Source: Bacillota bacterium (GTDB lineage: Bacteria; Bacillota; Clostridia; SK-Y3). Taken from it: 40,986 bases of DNA. The stretch is from the NCBI GenBank assembly GCA_022360955.1, contig JAKSBV010000001.1:1-40986 (forward strand). Reading direction: 5' to 3'. Positions 1 to 8,953 of this stretch are shown piece after piece (the stretch's first letter is position 1; each line of letters starts with the position of its first letter). A model generated the notes under the pieces. That model did no database searches. It was not told the origin of the DNA and worked only from the letters and a program-made list of their open reading frames with translations. Made by a program: the position numbers and the translations under genes.

Positions 1-723
1 AACAAAGACTCTGTTTCCCTTAATGCCTATGAGGAAATGGCTGAGTATTATTTAAAATATGTTGATACAAAGCCATTCAATGCGTATTATGAGAGGCCTG
101 CAACAATATCACTGCTCCCGGACGTCAAAGGAAAACATGTTTTAGACGCAGCATGTGCAGCAGGCTGGTATACTAAATGGCTTTTGGATAACGGTGCCAA
201 TGTTACAGCAATGGATTTCAGCCCGCAAATGATAGAAATGACCAGGAAAAGAGTCGGCAATGGTGCTAACGTTGTACGGGCCGACCTAAATGAACCCCTA
301 ACCATTATTGCAGACAACTCACTGGATGTTGTTTTATCATCTCTAACGCTTCATTATTTAAAAAGTTGGGAAATGGTAATGAGTGAGTTTAATAGAATAC
401 TAAAAGACGAAGGATATCTTGTTTTTTCCGTTCATCACCCTTTTATGGACTTTACGGCATTCAAAAAAGAAAATTATTTCTTGAATGAGTTAATAAACGA
501 TGAATGGCAAACGAACAACGGAACGGTTAAAGTACAATTCTATAGAAGGCCTTTAAATGCTATCATAGCGTCTGTTATTGATGCGGGATTTACAATAGAG
601 AAACTGCTGGAACCTATGCCAGTAAAACAACTCAAAGCAAAACACCCAAACATCTATGATAGATTAGCAAGAAAACCCCAGTTTTTATTTATAAGGGCCA
701 AAAAACAAAAGGTACTCGGATAA
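1..723 (+). CDS. Class I SAM-dependent methyltransferase (5' end outside window)
   Basis: The protein is a Rossmann-fold methyltransferase of the Methyltransf_11/UbiE-like group. Motif I (VLDAACAAGW) lies about residues 35-44 counted from the Met at base 37, the ribose-binding acid follows in AMDFSP near residue 60, and motif IV appears as LDVVLSSLTLHY. The reading frame is open from base 1, and the residues encoded before base 37 (NKDSVSLNAYEE) fit the family's N-terminal helix, so the true start probably lies upstream of the window. The stop is at 721-723. The substrate cannot be told from sequence; related proteins methylate small molecules. It converges on the RAMP operon, with a MITE-like hairpin between them. 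The fold is sure; the role is unknown. Confidence 0.85.
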   Translation, partial: NKDSVSLNAYEEMAEYYLKYVDTKPFNAYYERPATISLLPDVKGKHVLDAACAAGWYTKWLLDNGANVTAMDFSPQMIEMTRKRVGNGANVVRADLNEPLTIIADNSLDVVLSSLTLHYLKSWEMVMSEFNRILKDEGYLVFSVHHPFMDFTAFKKENYFLNELINDEWQTNNGTVKVQFYRRPLNAIIASVIDAGFTIEKLLEPMPVKQLKAKHPNIYDRLARKPQFLFIRAKKQKVLG

Positions 724-754
724 AGCAATGTGTTGAAATAGACTGATGAATTGG

Positions 755-857
755 ATAAAGATATCGCACTTTACACCTACATACATTTAAACAAACAACG
801 ATGGTTTTACGTTTTTTGTTTAAATATCAATTCAGGCTTAAAGTGCGATATCTTTAT
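755..857. repeat. MITE-like hairpin, copy A, between convergent genes
   Basis: A perfect 19-bp inverted repeat (755-773 against 839-857, core AAAGATATCGCACTTTA) encloses about 65 bp that contain a second, looser inverted repeat (GTTTAAATAT near 820-829 and its partner near 790). A shorter relative lies at 34777-34851. It could double as a transcription terminator for the methyltransferase and for the RAMP operon, because it sits between the two convergent gene ends. Confidence 0.75.
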
Positions 858-892
858 TTTAAATCTTGGGGCGTTTTCTTCCGGGAGGCCTC

Positions 893-3091
893 TCAGAAAC
901 TTTGGTTAAAGAAATTTCTTCGCAGTCGGCACCTGCTATTGTAACCTTTTCCTAATTTGATTTCCCAGTTGATATGCTTGGGGCCGGCCTTGGAAAGATC
1001 GATTTCCAGCTTACTTTGAATGTATCGTTCGAAATGCACGTTATCAAAATATTCTTCTTTCCCCATCTCCGTAATATAGGCGTCAATATATTCTTGCCAT
1101 GCTTTTATTGGCTCCATCGGCTCTAAAACCAACGACGCAAAATCGGTCTCTCCCTTTTCAATCTCCAGGCTCTGAATATCAATTTTTACTTTTCCATATC
1201 CGTAGGGTTTGGCGCCTCCTATCAAGTCATAGGTTTGCTCCAGCTTGTCTCGGTATTTGTCTGCAATCTCCTTGTATTTTTCGGATTTCAGCAATTGTCT
1301 TACGTCTACGCTAAGCAGCAGCAGACCCAGTTCGGCACTTGTCAAATTGCGGAACTCGATTTTCCCCTTCAAGCATGTAATACTGTTGTGCCCGATGATT
1401 TTTTTGGCGCTTAACATGTTTTCTCCCGATTTATCCTGCGCTTTAGGTATAAGGCTTTCTTTCAAAATATGATAATATTTATAACCGTTTAACTGAGGCT
1501 CTTTCTCTTGTTCATAGGTCTGCAGCTTTCCCTTGTCTTCCTGTTGAAGATACATGGCACTGCTGGAGGCAAAGGGAGTGGGCAGCAGCAATTCCCTGCA
1601 ATAGATCTTCGGATTGCCGACAATATCCACCGGGCCGAAACGCAACCGGGACTTATAGGCCATCTTAGACTCGCCGTCTCCACCTTGCTCCTCGGGAATA
1701 AAACCGAATAGAGCTCCGGCATAATCCACTCCGTCTTTTTCTTCCCTCTTTAATAGCTGTGTCAGCTGATGCCTGTAAGGAATCTTAAAGTAAGGCGTAC
1801 GCCCGATATACAATTCTTCTTTACCGGACGCTTTTGAATGCCGAAAAAATACGATAATCCCGTCAAAGCTCTTGCTCTCTTCTTCAAGTTTTTCCTTGAT
1901 CTCTTTTTCAAGTTCTTCATAGTTATCAAAAATATCATACTTTTTCTTGTCACCGGTATGGAATTTTTTTAAATATTGCCTGTAGCCGTCTATCACCGAC
2001 TGGGGTACCGGATATTCTGCAATCCTCGGCTCCGGTCCCAGCACAAAATAATGGCTCCGCTTGGAACGCACATTGTTCGAGTTAAATATATAAGCTTTAT
2101 TGGGCGTCTCTTTCGAAGGAGTAAAGGTCATCTTCTCAATGCCTTGCCCGGCATCCCCTTTATAAAATATATTTCTTTGGTAAGGAGGAAACTCGCTTTT
2201 TGTTTCCAGCAAGCCATATTTTATATATATTTCTGCTTTCCGCTGCCACCGTTCAACAGTTAACCGATAGAGTTTAGTCACCTCTTCATCATCAGAGGGA
2301 ATGATTTTTTTGATATCCTCCCATAAATTGTCCTTGATAGTCTCAAGAGAAGACTCGTAGCTCCTATTCGTTTTTTCAGCATTCTTGTAGATAGGGTCTA
2401 AATTTCTCTTAAAATTATACTTTGTACAAAAAATATTCGATATTTGATTCTGTATCTGACTTAATTTATCTTTTAGCTTCTCCCGCTGTGCTTTAATCTT
2501 CTTTGTCTTCTCCAGGATATCTTTTTGGAGTTTGTCAAATTCTTCTATTTTTGTATGACTCCATTTAAAAATGCGGAGTTCCTCCTTTAACCCCATCTTT
2601 ACCAGCCGGTGTTCTTTGATGGACAGAAAGTTTTTGTCCTCTGGATGATTCGTTTTTATTGTCCGGGCCGGAACCACATAAAACTCGTCTCCCACCTTCT
2701 TCAAAAAACCGACCCGAACCGCCCGTTCTATCCCTTTTTTCAATTCCATTCTTTCTTTATAGAAATGTGAGCGAAAGTCCCGGTAGAGCATGGGGCTGCG
2801 ATTGATAAACTCCTGATAAGCGGCGCTCAGTATTTCCAGATTGGACCGTATCTTCCCCCGAATCTGGCTGCCACCGATAAAATAACCGCCTCCCCATTTT
2901 TCCCTGACTTCCACAGCCAAATCGGAACAGGGCCTAACGGTATAATGGAGGCACCCAGATAGCCCGCTTTTGCCGTCATGTCCGGGGATATTCTTACGGG
3001 TATAAGAAAAAACAGTGTCTTTCGCAAAGGGCACAAAATCATAGGGAAGGGTGACGTAAACAGCATCGTCTTTATGCTTTGACATTTTCAT
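893..3091 (-). CDS. TIGR03986-type RAMP protein of a type III CRISPR effector
   Basis: This is a 732-residue RAMP (Cas7-like) protein, the last gene of the operon. The N-terminus (LPYDFVPF, then GHDG) and the RNA-binding RAMP motif FIGGSQIRGKIRSNLEIL (71-88) match the TIGR03986 family. The C-terminal domain has RNLTSAELGLLLLSV and the glycine-rich loop GGAKPYGYG (625-633). Between them is a long lysine/glutamate-rich predicted coiled coil, about residues 175-275, encoded by markedly AT-rich DNA near 2270-2560. In type III complexes such subunits form the crRNA-binding backbone. The start overlaps the csx19-like stop by 4 bp (ATGA), which implies translational coupling. Family assignment is by remembered motifs, not a search. 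Confidence 0.8.
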   Translation of the reverse strand: MKMSKHKDDAVYVTLPYDFVPFAKDTVFSYTRKNIPGHDGKSGLSGCLHYTVRPCSDLAVEVREKWGGGYFIGGSQIRGKIRSNLEILSAAYQEFINRSPMLYRDFRSHFYKERMELKKGIERAVRVGFLKKVGDEFYVVPARTIKTNHPEDKNFLSIKEHRLVKMGLKEELRIFKWSHTKIEEFDKLQKDILEKTKKIKAQREKLKDKLSQIQNQISNIFCTKYNFKRNLDPIYKNAEKTNRSYESSLETIKDNLWEDIKKIIPSDDEEVTKLYRLTVERWQRKAEIYIKYGLLETKSEFPPYQRNIFYKGDAGQGIEKMTFTPSKETPNKAYIFNSNNVRSKRSHYFVLGPEPRIAEYPVPQSVIDGYRQYLKKFHTGDKKKYDIFDNYEELEKEIKEKLEEESKSFDGIIVFFRHSKASGKEELYIGRTPYFKIPYRHQLTQLLKREEKDGVDYAGALFGFIPEEQGGDGESKMAYKSRLRFGPVDIVGNPKIYCRELLLPTPFASSSAMYLQQEDKGKLQTYEQEKEPQLNGYKYYHILKESLIPKAQDKSGENMLSAKKIIGHNSITCLKGKIEFRNLTSAELGLLLLSVDVRQLLKSEKYKEIADKYRDKLEQTYDLIGGAKPYGYGKVKIDIQSLEIEKGETDFASLVLEPMEPIKAWQEYIDAYITEMGKEEYFDNVHFERYIQSKLEIDLSKAGPKHINWEIKLGKGYNSRCRLRRNFFNQSF

Positions 3092-3480
3092 TCACCTGCC
3101 TTTTTCAATCGGTACAGGACCGTCTTTTCCACATAGGCCAGATGATCTTCATCGTAGCCTATATATTCTTTGACCTCCAGCGTGTCGTAATCGTCGGCCC
3201 CGTCCTTTTTCATAAAATTCTCCGCCAGCCGATAAGAACGGGTGATAACGCCGTCCTCCTGCCTGTCTTCGTGTTCCAGCGTTTGATAGCACACCAGCTC
3301 GTCTTGGCACCGCACCGCAAAGATTTCTTTTTGCTCATTAAACAGATGGACTTCCAAAACCGTATTACGTTCGACGGCTTCCCATAATACCTCATAGGGA
3401 TATTCCTTCGCCCGGCCCACCAGCACACGATCCAGCAAATGGGCAATAAAATAGTAATCGTCCATATCCGTCGCTGCCAT
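3088..3480 (-). CDS. csx19: Csx19-like small protein of a type III-D system
   Basis: This is a small protein of about 130 residues with alternating beta-strand character. It reads like TIGR03984/Csx19, a family usually found next to Csx10 and TIGR03986 RAMPs: LEVHLFNEQKEIFAVRC, then RSYRLAENF, and LEVKEYIGYDEDHLAYVEKTVL at the end. The role of Csx19 is not well established. I chose the ATG at 3480, preceded by GGAG at suitable spacing. A GTG at 3504, which overlaps the upstream stop and has AGGTGG before it, is an equally reasonable start; extending to the ATG at 3585 would overlap the preceding gene by 89 bp. Identification rests on context as much as sequence. Confidence 0.6.
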   Translation of the reverse strand: MAATDMDDYYFIAHLLDRVLVGRAKEYPYEVLWEAVERNTVLEVHLFNEQKEIFAVRCQDELVCYQTLEHEDRQEDGVITRSYRLAENFMKKDGADDYDTLEVKEYIGYDEDHLAYVEKTVLYRLKKAGE

Positions 3481-3496
3481 ATCAAATCTCCGAAGT

Positions 3497-4927
3497 CTAT
3501 TCACCGTCACACCACCTTTTAAAAGATTCAAACCATTGTTCCAGCTGCTTACGGTTCTCTTCCGACAAATTCCCCCCCGTCTCAATTGTCCGTAGTCCGT
3601 CTTTACCTACCGCGACCTCCACCTTTTGCGCCGAAAATCCACCCAGCCCGATCACCGTTCTGCCACCCAACGGCACCGTACCCGTACCGATTCTGCGCAA
3701 TACATAAATCAAGGGGAATATATAGGGGGTTATATCGCCGCCGTATTGGTCCGCCGACAGCTCAAAGCGGATTTTTGCTCTACCCTGAATCTCCTGCTGG
3801 TGTTTAAGAGCGGAAGCGTAAGCACCGCCCGTCAAACGATCGATTTTGACATAGATCGGCCCACGCTGCTCCTCTTGCCATTTTTTCTGTTCATTTTTTA
3901 CATATCTTTCAACCTGAACCTCCCGGCCCCCCTCAATCTGCAGGTCGGAAAACACCACTTTTCCCGGTGCCGCTTCCCCGCCGAACAGCTCCTCCAGCTT
4001 TTTGTCCGCAAGCGCCTTGTCCTTTATGCGTCTCAAGAGCAGTCGGATTTCGTTTTTGACCAGCCCTTTCACACTAGTTGAAGGAATGAAATAGCGACCC
4101 ATCTTTTTGAGCAGACCGGTAAGCTGTTGTCTGCCTTTGGAATCCTTCGCTGCGGCACCCCCTGTATTGTCGGCATTCTTAACGTCGAAACTCTGATAAA
4201 CACCGTAAGGAAACACCCCTTCCATCGAAAAAACCACCCTGCACCGGTCCTCCGACTCGTAATAGAGCAATTCCTTCCAATCCAACGCTTTCCCTTTTCG
4301 ATCTCTCGACCGAAAAATATATTGTTTCAAACATTCACCGCTGTCCAGCGGAAATACCGTTTTCTCCAGTTTTTCTAACCGGCATCGTCCGAAACCGTTG
4401 CTCTTTTGTCCGCCCAGCACAAGGCGCTGGGTCTCAAAGCCCTTGGCCCAAGTACCGATGATCTTCTCCAGTTCGGCTGCACACAATTCATCGTTTTCCT
4501 GCGTGTCGTCCCGTACATCCCCTTCGATTCGAAAGAAAATTTTTGTCTCCTCCGGCAGATGTTCCAAGGTATATTTGCTATGCTTTTCTGCCGCACCGTA
4601 GGCGGGATTGACGGCCGTGCCTTCTTTCCTGGAGTAACCGGTGGTTTTCGTCATCTTCCCGTCACTAATATAGATGCCGCTGGTCACAAAGGTCTCCTCG
4701 CCTTCTTCCCCCAGCTCAACGCCCCCCATATATTTGAGAATGATTTTATCCGGCACCCCGGTTTGTTTCAAATATTCCCGCAGCGCACCTCCGAGGGCAT
4801 TGCCCGGGATAACCGACCTGCCTTTGTCGCTTTGGAACAACGGGCTCTCCTGTCCGCTCTGTCCGTCACCAAAATAAAGGGGAGAAACGGCTTCGATCAA
4901 AAAATCATATATCACCTTTTGGTTCAT
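3497..4927 (-). CDS. Double RAMP (Cas7-Cas7 type) CRISPR type III subunit
   Basis: This 476-residue protein contains two consecutive RAMP units. Unit 1 has IPGNALGGALRE (40-51) and the G-rich loop GGQKSNGFGR (172-181). Unit 2 has IPSTSVKGLVKNEIR (281-295), the Cas7-typical KIDRLTGGAYASAL segment (361-374) and a second G-rich loop GGRTVIGLGG (421-430). Such fusions place two Cas7 backbone units in one chain and occur in type III-D. In unit 1 the loop before the RAMP motif, where Csm3-type proteins carry a catalytic Asp (in a DNP-like context), reads GQESPL here, so RNA cleavage by this unit is uncertain. The start overlaps csx10 by 23 bp. It is preceded by a GGGGG/AGGG-rich site. Confidence 0.82.
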   Translation of the reverse strand: MNQKVIYDFLIEAVSPLYFGDGQSGQESPLFQSDKGRSVIPGNALGGALREYLKQTGVPDKIILKYMGGVELGEEGEETFVTSGIYISDGKMTKTTGYSRKEGTAVNPAYGAAEKHSKYTLEHLPEETKIFFRIEGDVRDDTQENDELCAAELEKIIGTWAKGFETQRLVLGGQKSNGFGRCRLEKLEKTVFPLDSGECLKQYIFRSRDRKGKALDWKELLYYESEDRCRVVFSMEGVFPYGVYQSFDVKNADNTGGAAAKDSKGRQQLTGLLKKMGRYFIPSTSVKGLVKNEIRLLLRRIKDKALADKKLEELFGGEAAPGKVVFSDLQIEGGREVQVERYVKNEQKKWQEEQRGPIYVKIDRLTGGAYASALKHQQEIQGRAKIRFELSADQYGGDITPYIFPLIYVLRRIGTGTVPLGGRTVIGLGGFSAQKVEVAVGKDGLRTIETGGNLSEENRKQLEQWFESFKRWCDGE

Positions 4928-6608
4928 TGACCCTACCCCCTATACGAATGGATAATCCCATGTCTAACAATTCCGCGATAAGTTGTCTTTTGGGATACTT
5001 AGCATCGGCATAAAACAAACGCCCTTGACGAGTATCCAACTTGTGCTTCGCATATTGAATCAGAAAATCGCTTTTGCCGCTGTGCAAATATTTTATAATA
5101 GTCTCAAAATTGGCCTTGGCAATGGAACACAGGCTATTGTCATTTTTATAAAAACGTGCGGAAGTCTCCGGTTTATAAGCATCGGGCTCGAAATTGCTTT
5201 TGAGTTTTTTCAGCGGTGCTTCCAGCAGATGCCGCATCTGACGATAATGCGCCTTCTTTAGTTGTTCGGAAATGATAATTTTTTTTGCGTCGGCTTCTTG
5301 CTCGCTTTTCCCCCATGATTTTTTGCAAATCATTTTTAACCAACGGACTTTTGCCCCTTCCAAACCGGATAGAAGGACGTCCATTACCTGCCCGATCTTT
5401 TCTTCCTGCCGCAACTCCTTTAAGTCCTGCGGCTCCTCCGGCCGCTCATTTTTCTGCCGCTTGTCTTCTGCCACCAGCAGCTTTTGCGGATAAGGAAGGT
5501 TGACACCGATCCATCCTAAGCCATCCTGGTTACGGCTGCCCAGCAGCCGACTTTCCAATGCTTCCGCAATTTTTTGCAATTCCTTTTCGCTCTTTATCTG
5601 CCCTGCAAACGTATACTGCAGCACCGAACCTGCCTTGAGGGTGGTTTCTTTAGGATACCAGGCCTGCCAGGTAGTATTATAACCTTCTGTGAGACCTGTC
5701 TGTACGCATCGCCCTTTTAACACGACTTCTTGTCCGCAGATTTCTGCAATCGTTTTTTCCGGAATAAAATCCACCGGCTGCCCGTAGTCATTGCGAAGAA
5801 TAACATCGGACAAACAAGTAATCCTCAGTTCTTCCCCTGTTCTCCCGTCAAACTCCGTGCACAACGTGACCGGCAGGCCTAGAAGTTCCTTGGCCGCCCG
5901 GTAATCCGTCAGCACCTCGCCGCATAACTTCCATCGACACAATCCGTATCCGGAACTCCTGGAGCCTCCCAGATACACCTGGGGCTCCTGTTGAAACACA
6001 GACTCTATCGTCTCCTGCAGTTCAGGGGCGAAGCGGATAATCGTGCGAAAAGTCTGTTCCGCCGCCATAGCCTGATAACGAAATAAGTTCTCTTTTTTCT
6101 CTTTACGGACATTTTTGCTGCTGCTGTGATGCAGCCGGTATTCTTTGGCTACTTTCACACCGGCTAAATACTGCTCCTTTTGGCCGTCCAGCACCTCCTC
6201 CCTTGACGTCACAAAACGATATGCCGGAGCATTTTTAGAACCTTGACCTTCCCCTGCACCCAGCAGGTCGGTCAGCCCAACCAACGGCTTATGGTCCTGT
6301 CTCCTGTCATCATACGCCGCCTTCTTTTCCCTCCAATCATGCTTGTCCATACGCAGATGCCGGGGAACGGGCAGATACAGTCTGTTGTTGCGATAAGGGT
6401 AGGCGTTGTAACACGCCATCTTCAACAAAATCGTTTCCTTTTCCTGCTCAAAGGTTCCCTCACGCACCAACCGACTTATAACAGCCCCCCGGAGCGTGGA
6501 ACCGGGAATATACTCTTTGGAAGGCTCCGTCTGACTGGCCTTGCTGCCTCCAGCGCCGATTTTCAGGGGTTCTTCGGTGGTAATTTGGATCACGCTATAA
6601 CGCCACAT
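4905..6608 (-). CDS. csx10: Csx10-like RAMP (Cas5-type) subunit
   Basis: This 567-residue protein begins like Csx10 (TIGR02674): an initial strand ITTEEPLKIGAG, then IPGSTLRGAV (34-43), in the place where the family has an IPGSxLRG motif. The glycine-rich loop GGSRSSGYG is at 214-222, and a second ferredoxin-like unit follows (residues about 230-390, with YTFAGQIKSE and DGLGWIGVN). The last 170 residues are basic and largely helical, an extension that could bind RNA or replace a small subunit; this is inference. Csx10 acts as the Cas5-like subunit that caps the crRNA 5' end in type III-D complexes. It overlaps the upstream RAMP gene by 19 bp. Confidence 0.78.
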   Translation of the reverse strand: MWRYSVIQITTEEPLKIGAGGSKASQTEPSKEYIPGSTLRGAVISRLVREGTFEQEKETILLKMACYNAYPYRNNRLYLPVPRHLRMDKHDWREKKAAYDDRRQDHKPLVGLTDLLGAGEGQGSKNAPAYRFVTSREEVLDGQKEQYLAGVKVAKEYRLHHSSSKNVRKEKKENLFRYQAMAAEQTFRTIIRFAPELQETIESVFQQEPQVYLGGSRSSGYGLCRWKLCGEVLTDYRAAKELLGLPVTLCTEFDGRTGEELRITCLSDVILRNDYGQPVDFIPEKTIAEICGQEVVLKGRCVQTGLTEGYNTTWQAWYPKETTLKAGSVLQYTFAGQIKSEKELQKIAEALESRLLGSRNQDGLGWIGVNLPYPQKLLVAEDKRQKNERPEEPQDLKELRQEEKIGQVMDVLLSGLEGAKVRWLKMICKKSWGKSEQEADAKKIIISEQLKKAHYRQMRHLLEAPLKKLKSNFEPDAYKPETSARFYKNDNSLCSIAKANFETIIKYLHSGKSDFLIQYAKHKLDTRQGRLFYADAKYPKRQLIAELLDMGLSIRIGGRVNEPKGDI

Positions 6609-7321
6609 GCTGTTTCACCTTCTTTATTTCTTTTATTTACATCAGCCATATCCCTGCCATCCACCAGCAGCCGCGTCTCCACCTCTCCTCGTCCCCGGTG
6701 AATACCTGCGCCAATCCTGTCCAACGAACGAACAATAAGGTGCAAATCTTCCAAATATGGGACCGGATTGGCGTCAAAAGATAAAGACGAATAAAATATC
6801 AGACCTTCTTTCACGGTATGGTAGGTGGTCAGCCGCTTGTCTTTAGCCTTACCGTCCTCCAATTGGATACCTGTCCGGATACGGGTTTGGGCCTCAATCA
6901 AATCGTGGGGAGAAATACTATAATATTCATCCCGGGCATCTTGCGACTGTAACGCGATAAAGTATTTTCTGATACGCTTGTCCAATTCCAAAGAACTGAG
7001 TTTCATCATGCCCTCGCCGCATAAAGAGAATTCCGACTCCATATTAATCCTTTGCAATTCTGCCCTGTTGATGCCGAATAATGCGCTGACGGACGTTAAA
7101 AAAGATGCCTGTCGCTCCGGGTCAAACCTCCCGTATTGCCGCAAGATCCAGAAGGCCTGCCGCTTGAGCTGGCCCTTCAGGGACTTGGCATGAAAATACA
7201 CCAAACCGTAGCGGTTGGTTAAAACCTTGTTATGGACCAGATTGCGTTCCTTTTCACCACTGCTGAATATGGCTTCACTGCAAATCCGCACTTCTATTTT
7301 ATAATTCTGCTTCCGTGACAT
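6590..7321 (-). CDS. Cas7/Csm3-like RAMP protein
   Basis: This is a single-domain RAMP of 243 residues. The RAMP helix motif HAKSLKGQLKRQ is at 44-55 and the C-terminal glycine-rich loop GAGIHRGRGE at 204-213, both typical of Cas7-type backbone proteins that bind crRNA. The segment DGKAKDKRLTTYHTVKEGLIFYSSLSF fits the central beta-hairpin of Csm3-like proteins. The residue that would be the catalytic Asp of Csm3 is not obvious in the N-terminal loop (NKVLTNRYG). The gene begins inside the 3' end of cas10 (23-bp overlap) behind AGGAGG at 9-bp spacing, which supports ATG 7321. Confidence 0.8.
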   Translation of the reverse strand: MSRKQNYKIEVRICSEAIFSSGEKERNLVHNKVLTNRYGLVYFHAKSLKGQLKRQAFWILRQYGRFDPERQASFLTSVSALFGINRAELQRINMESEFSLCGEGMMKLSSLELDKRIRKYFIALQSQDARDEYYSISPHDLIEAQTRIRTGIQLEDGKAKDKRLTTYHTVKEGLIFYSSLSFDANPVPYLEDLHLIVRSLDRIGAGIHRGRGEVETRLLVDGRDMADVNKRNKEGETACGVIA

Positions 7322-8924
7322 ATGCCCCCACCTCCTGATTGCTCATAAACGGCAGAACATCCAACACGTCGTTTAAAATGTAAGTATAGGATGTAATCCG
7401 CCCTTCCTCACTGATCCGTGCGGCATTTCTGCAGATGCAGCTGTCGCCGAAAATATCCTGCACTATATCGGTCAAACGCTTGCTGCCTTGACGCATTTCA
7501 AAAAACAGCTCATACTGCTCCCAGCCACCATAGAGGTTGCGTTTCAAATCTTCCAGCAGGGAAGTACTGACTTCTTCGTCCCGGCGGATTTTTCCAACTA
7601 AACGCATAAATGCCTTGTAACTGTAAATGCCTTCTTCTGTTACCGCTTGTTGTTGTCCAATGCAAAGAGGCTTGATGTGAAAACTCTCTCCATCCCTCCC
7701 GTGTTTCACATAATTTTCATAGGCTTTGTCCCTTTCCACCTGCCCCTGGAGAATTTCCCAATCAATGAAGGAAACATCTGCCGGGCGACCCTCCTTGTCC
7801 TTCGCCTTATACCGCATTTCCTTGGCCCGGTGGCACAAGGCTTCGGCTGCTTTCACCGCCTCAAAAAACGGATAGGTATATTTGACAATGGCCACACCGG
7901 CGCAAGCGGTGAACGCTCCGCCAGATAGTATTTCCTTTATAAAGGAGTCCCTTTGTTTTTCCAGTTCATAAATCCCTTCGATATTTTGAAGTATTTTGGC
8001 GGCGATTTCAATGGCGTATTCCGCCTCTGTAATGAGACAAATATCGTCACCGGCCATCAGTATGGGAGTGACATAGAAAGACGGTGATGTTTCAACTTCT
8101 TTATGGCCGGAAACAAATCTGTCAAAGCTCTTTAAGGCATCAATTACTGCTGTTTGATAGATATTTTCAACCTCCTTGCCGAAAGCGGTCAACCGTTCAA
8201 AGGTCGAAATCCGCTGCAGCATCTCCCCCATTCTATTGCCGTCAATCACCAGAACACCGATATAGCTTTTGCCTTCCTCATTTTTTTTATAGTGCTGCAA
8301 TTCAGAGGTTATTTTTATTCGGGTCCCCGCCAATCTTTGCTCAAATCTTTGGTGCAAATAATTTCTAGACAGCTTGTGATGCTGTCTTGGCTCACCCTCG
8401 TTACTCCGTTCTGCCTGCCCCGTCTCGTCTATTTTTTCCACCCCATAGGTCCAGCGACGGAACCTGGCCCGGCGCTTTTCTTTTAATTGATCTGCCTTTT
8501 TATACAGCAGTGCACGGATTTGTTTCTCCTGCTCCTCCCCATCCCCGATACCCTCTTCCGTATCATTGACCAGGCTGATATAGAGCTCCAAATCCGGATA
8601 GGCTTTTAAGACCTCTCTCGAATATCCTTGCACAAACGCCTTCCCCTGCGCCAAGTCCTTAAACCGGACAATGCTGTTGCCGCCGCCCGAATGAACAACT
8701 TCACTTTGATCGGGGTGGTACTTTTGTAAATACCCGCTGAGTGAAATCCCCACCTCCTCCGAATCCATTCCTTCCATCTTTTCGGTTACGGATTTGATAA
8801 TGAAGGAATTGTTCAGATTGTCGCTCAGCTTATTGTGCTTGTAAATGAATGCCTGCTTCCGGGATACATCAATGTACGCATATGCAGCCACGGTAACCCC
8901 CCTTTTCTTCTTTTTTCTTTCCAT
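7299..8924 (-). CDS. cas10: Cas10-like palm-domain protein without HD domain
   Basis: This is the signature subunit of type III systems. Palm 1 covers roughly residues 15-120 (YIDVSRKQAFIYKHNKL, then SGGGNSIVRF at 79-88). Palm 2 holds VLVIDGNRMGEML (224-236) and the nucleotidyl-cyclase active-site hairpin, which reads AGDD (291-294) instead of GGDD, followed by ICLITE. A helical C-terminal D4-like region follows. There is no N-terminal HD nuclease domain; 541 residues is short for Cas10. The two acidic residues needed for cyclic oligoadenylate synthesis are kept. The first codons encode a lysine run behind a poor ribosome binding site; a GTG at 8891, preceded by AGGGGGG, may be the true start. 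It lies 29 bp after the nuclease gene. Confidence 0.82.
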   Translation of the reverse strand: MERKKKKRGVTVAAYAYIDVSRKQAFIYKHNKLSDNLNNSFIIKSVTEKMEGMDSEEVGISLSGYLQKYHPDQSEVVHSGGGNSIVRFKDLAQGKAFVQGYSREVLKAYPDLELYISLVNDTEEGIGDGEEQEKQIRALLYKKADQLKEKRRARFRRWTYGVEKIDETGQAERSNEGEPRQHHKLSRNYLHQRFEQRLAGTRIKITSELQHYKKNEEGKSYIGVLVIDGNRMGEMLQRISTFERLTAFGKEVENIYQTAVIDALKSFDRFVSGHKEVETSPSFYVTPILMAGDDICLITEAEYAIEIAAKILQNIEGIYELEKQRDSFIKEILSGGAFTACAGVAIVKYTYPFFEAVKAAEALCHRAKEMRYKAKDKEGRPADVSFIDWEILQGQVERDKAYENYVKHGRDGESFHIKPLCIGQQQAVTEEGIYSYKAFMRLVGKIRRDEEVSTSLLEDLKRNLYGGWEQYELFFEMRQGSKRLTDIVQDIFGDSCICRNAARISEEGRITSYTYILNDVLDVLPFMSNQEVGAYVTEAEL

Positions 8925-8953
8925 CCCCGTTTATTACCCGGCCGAGTTTTTGC

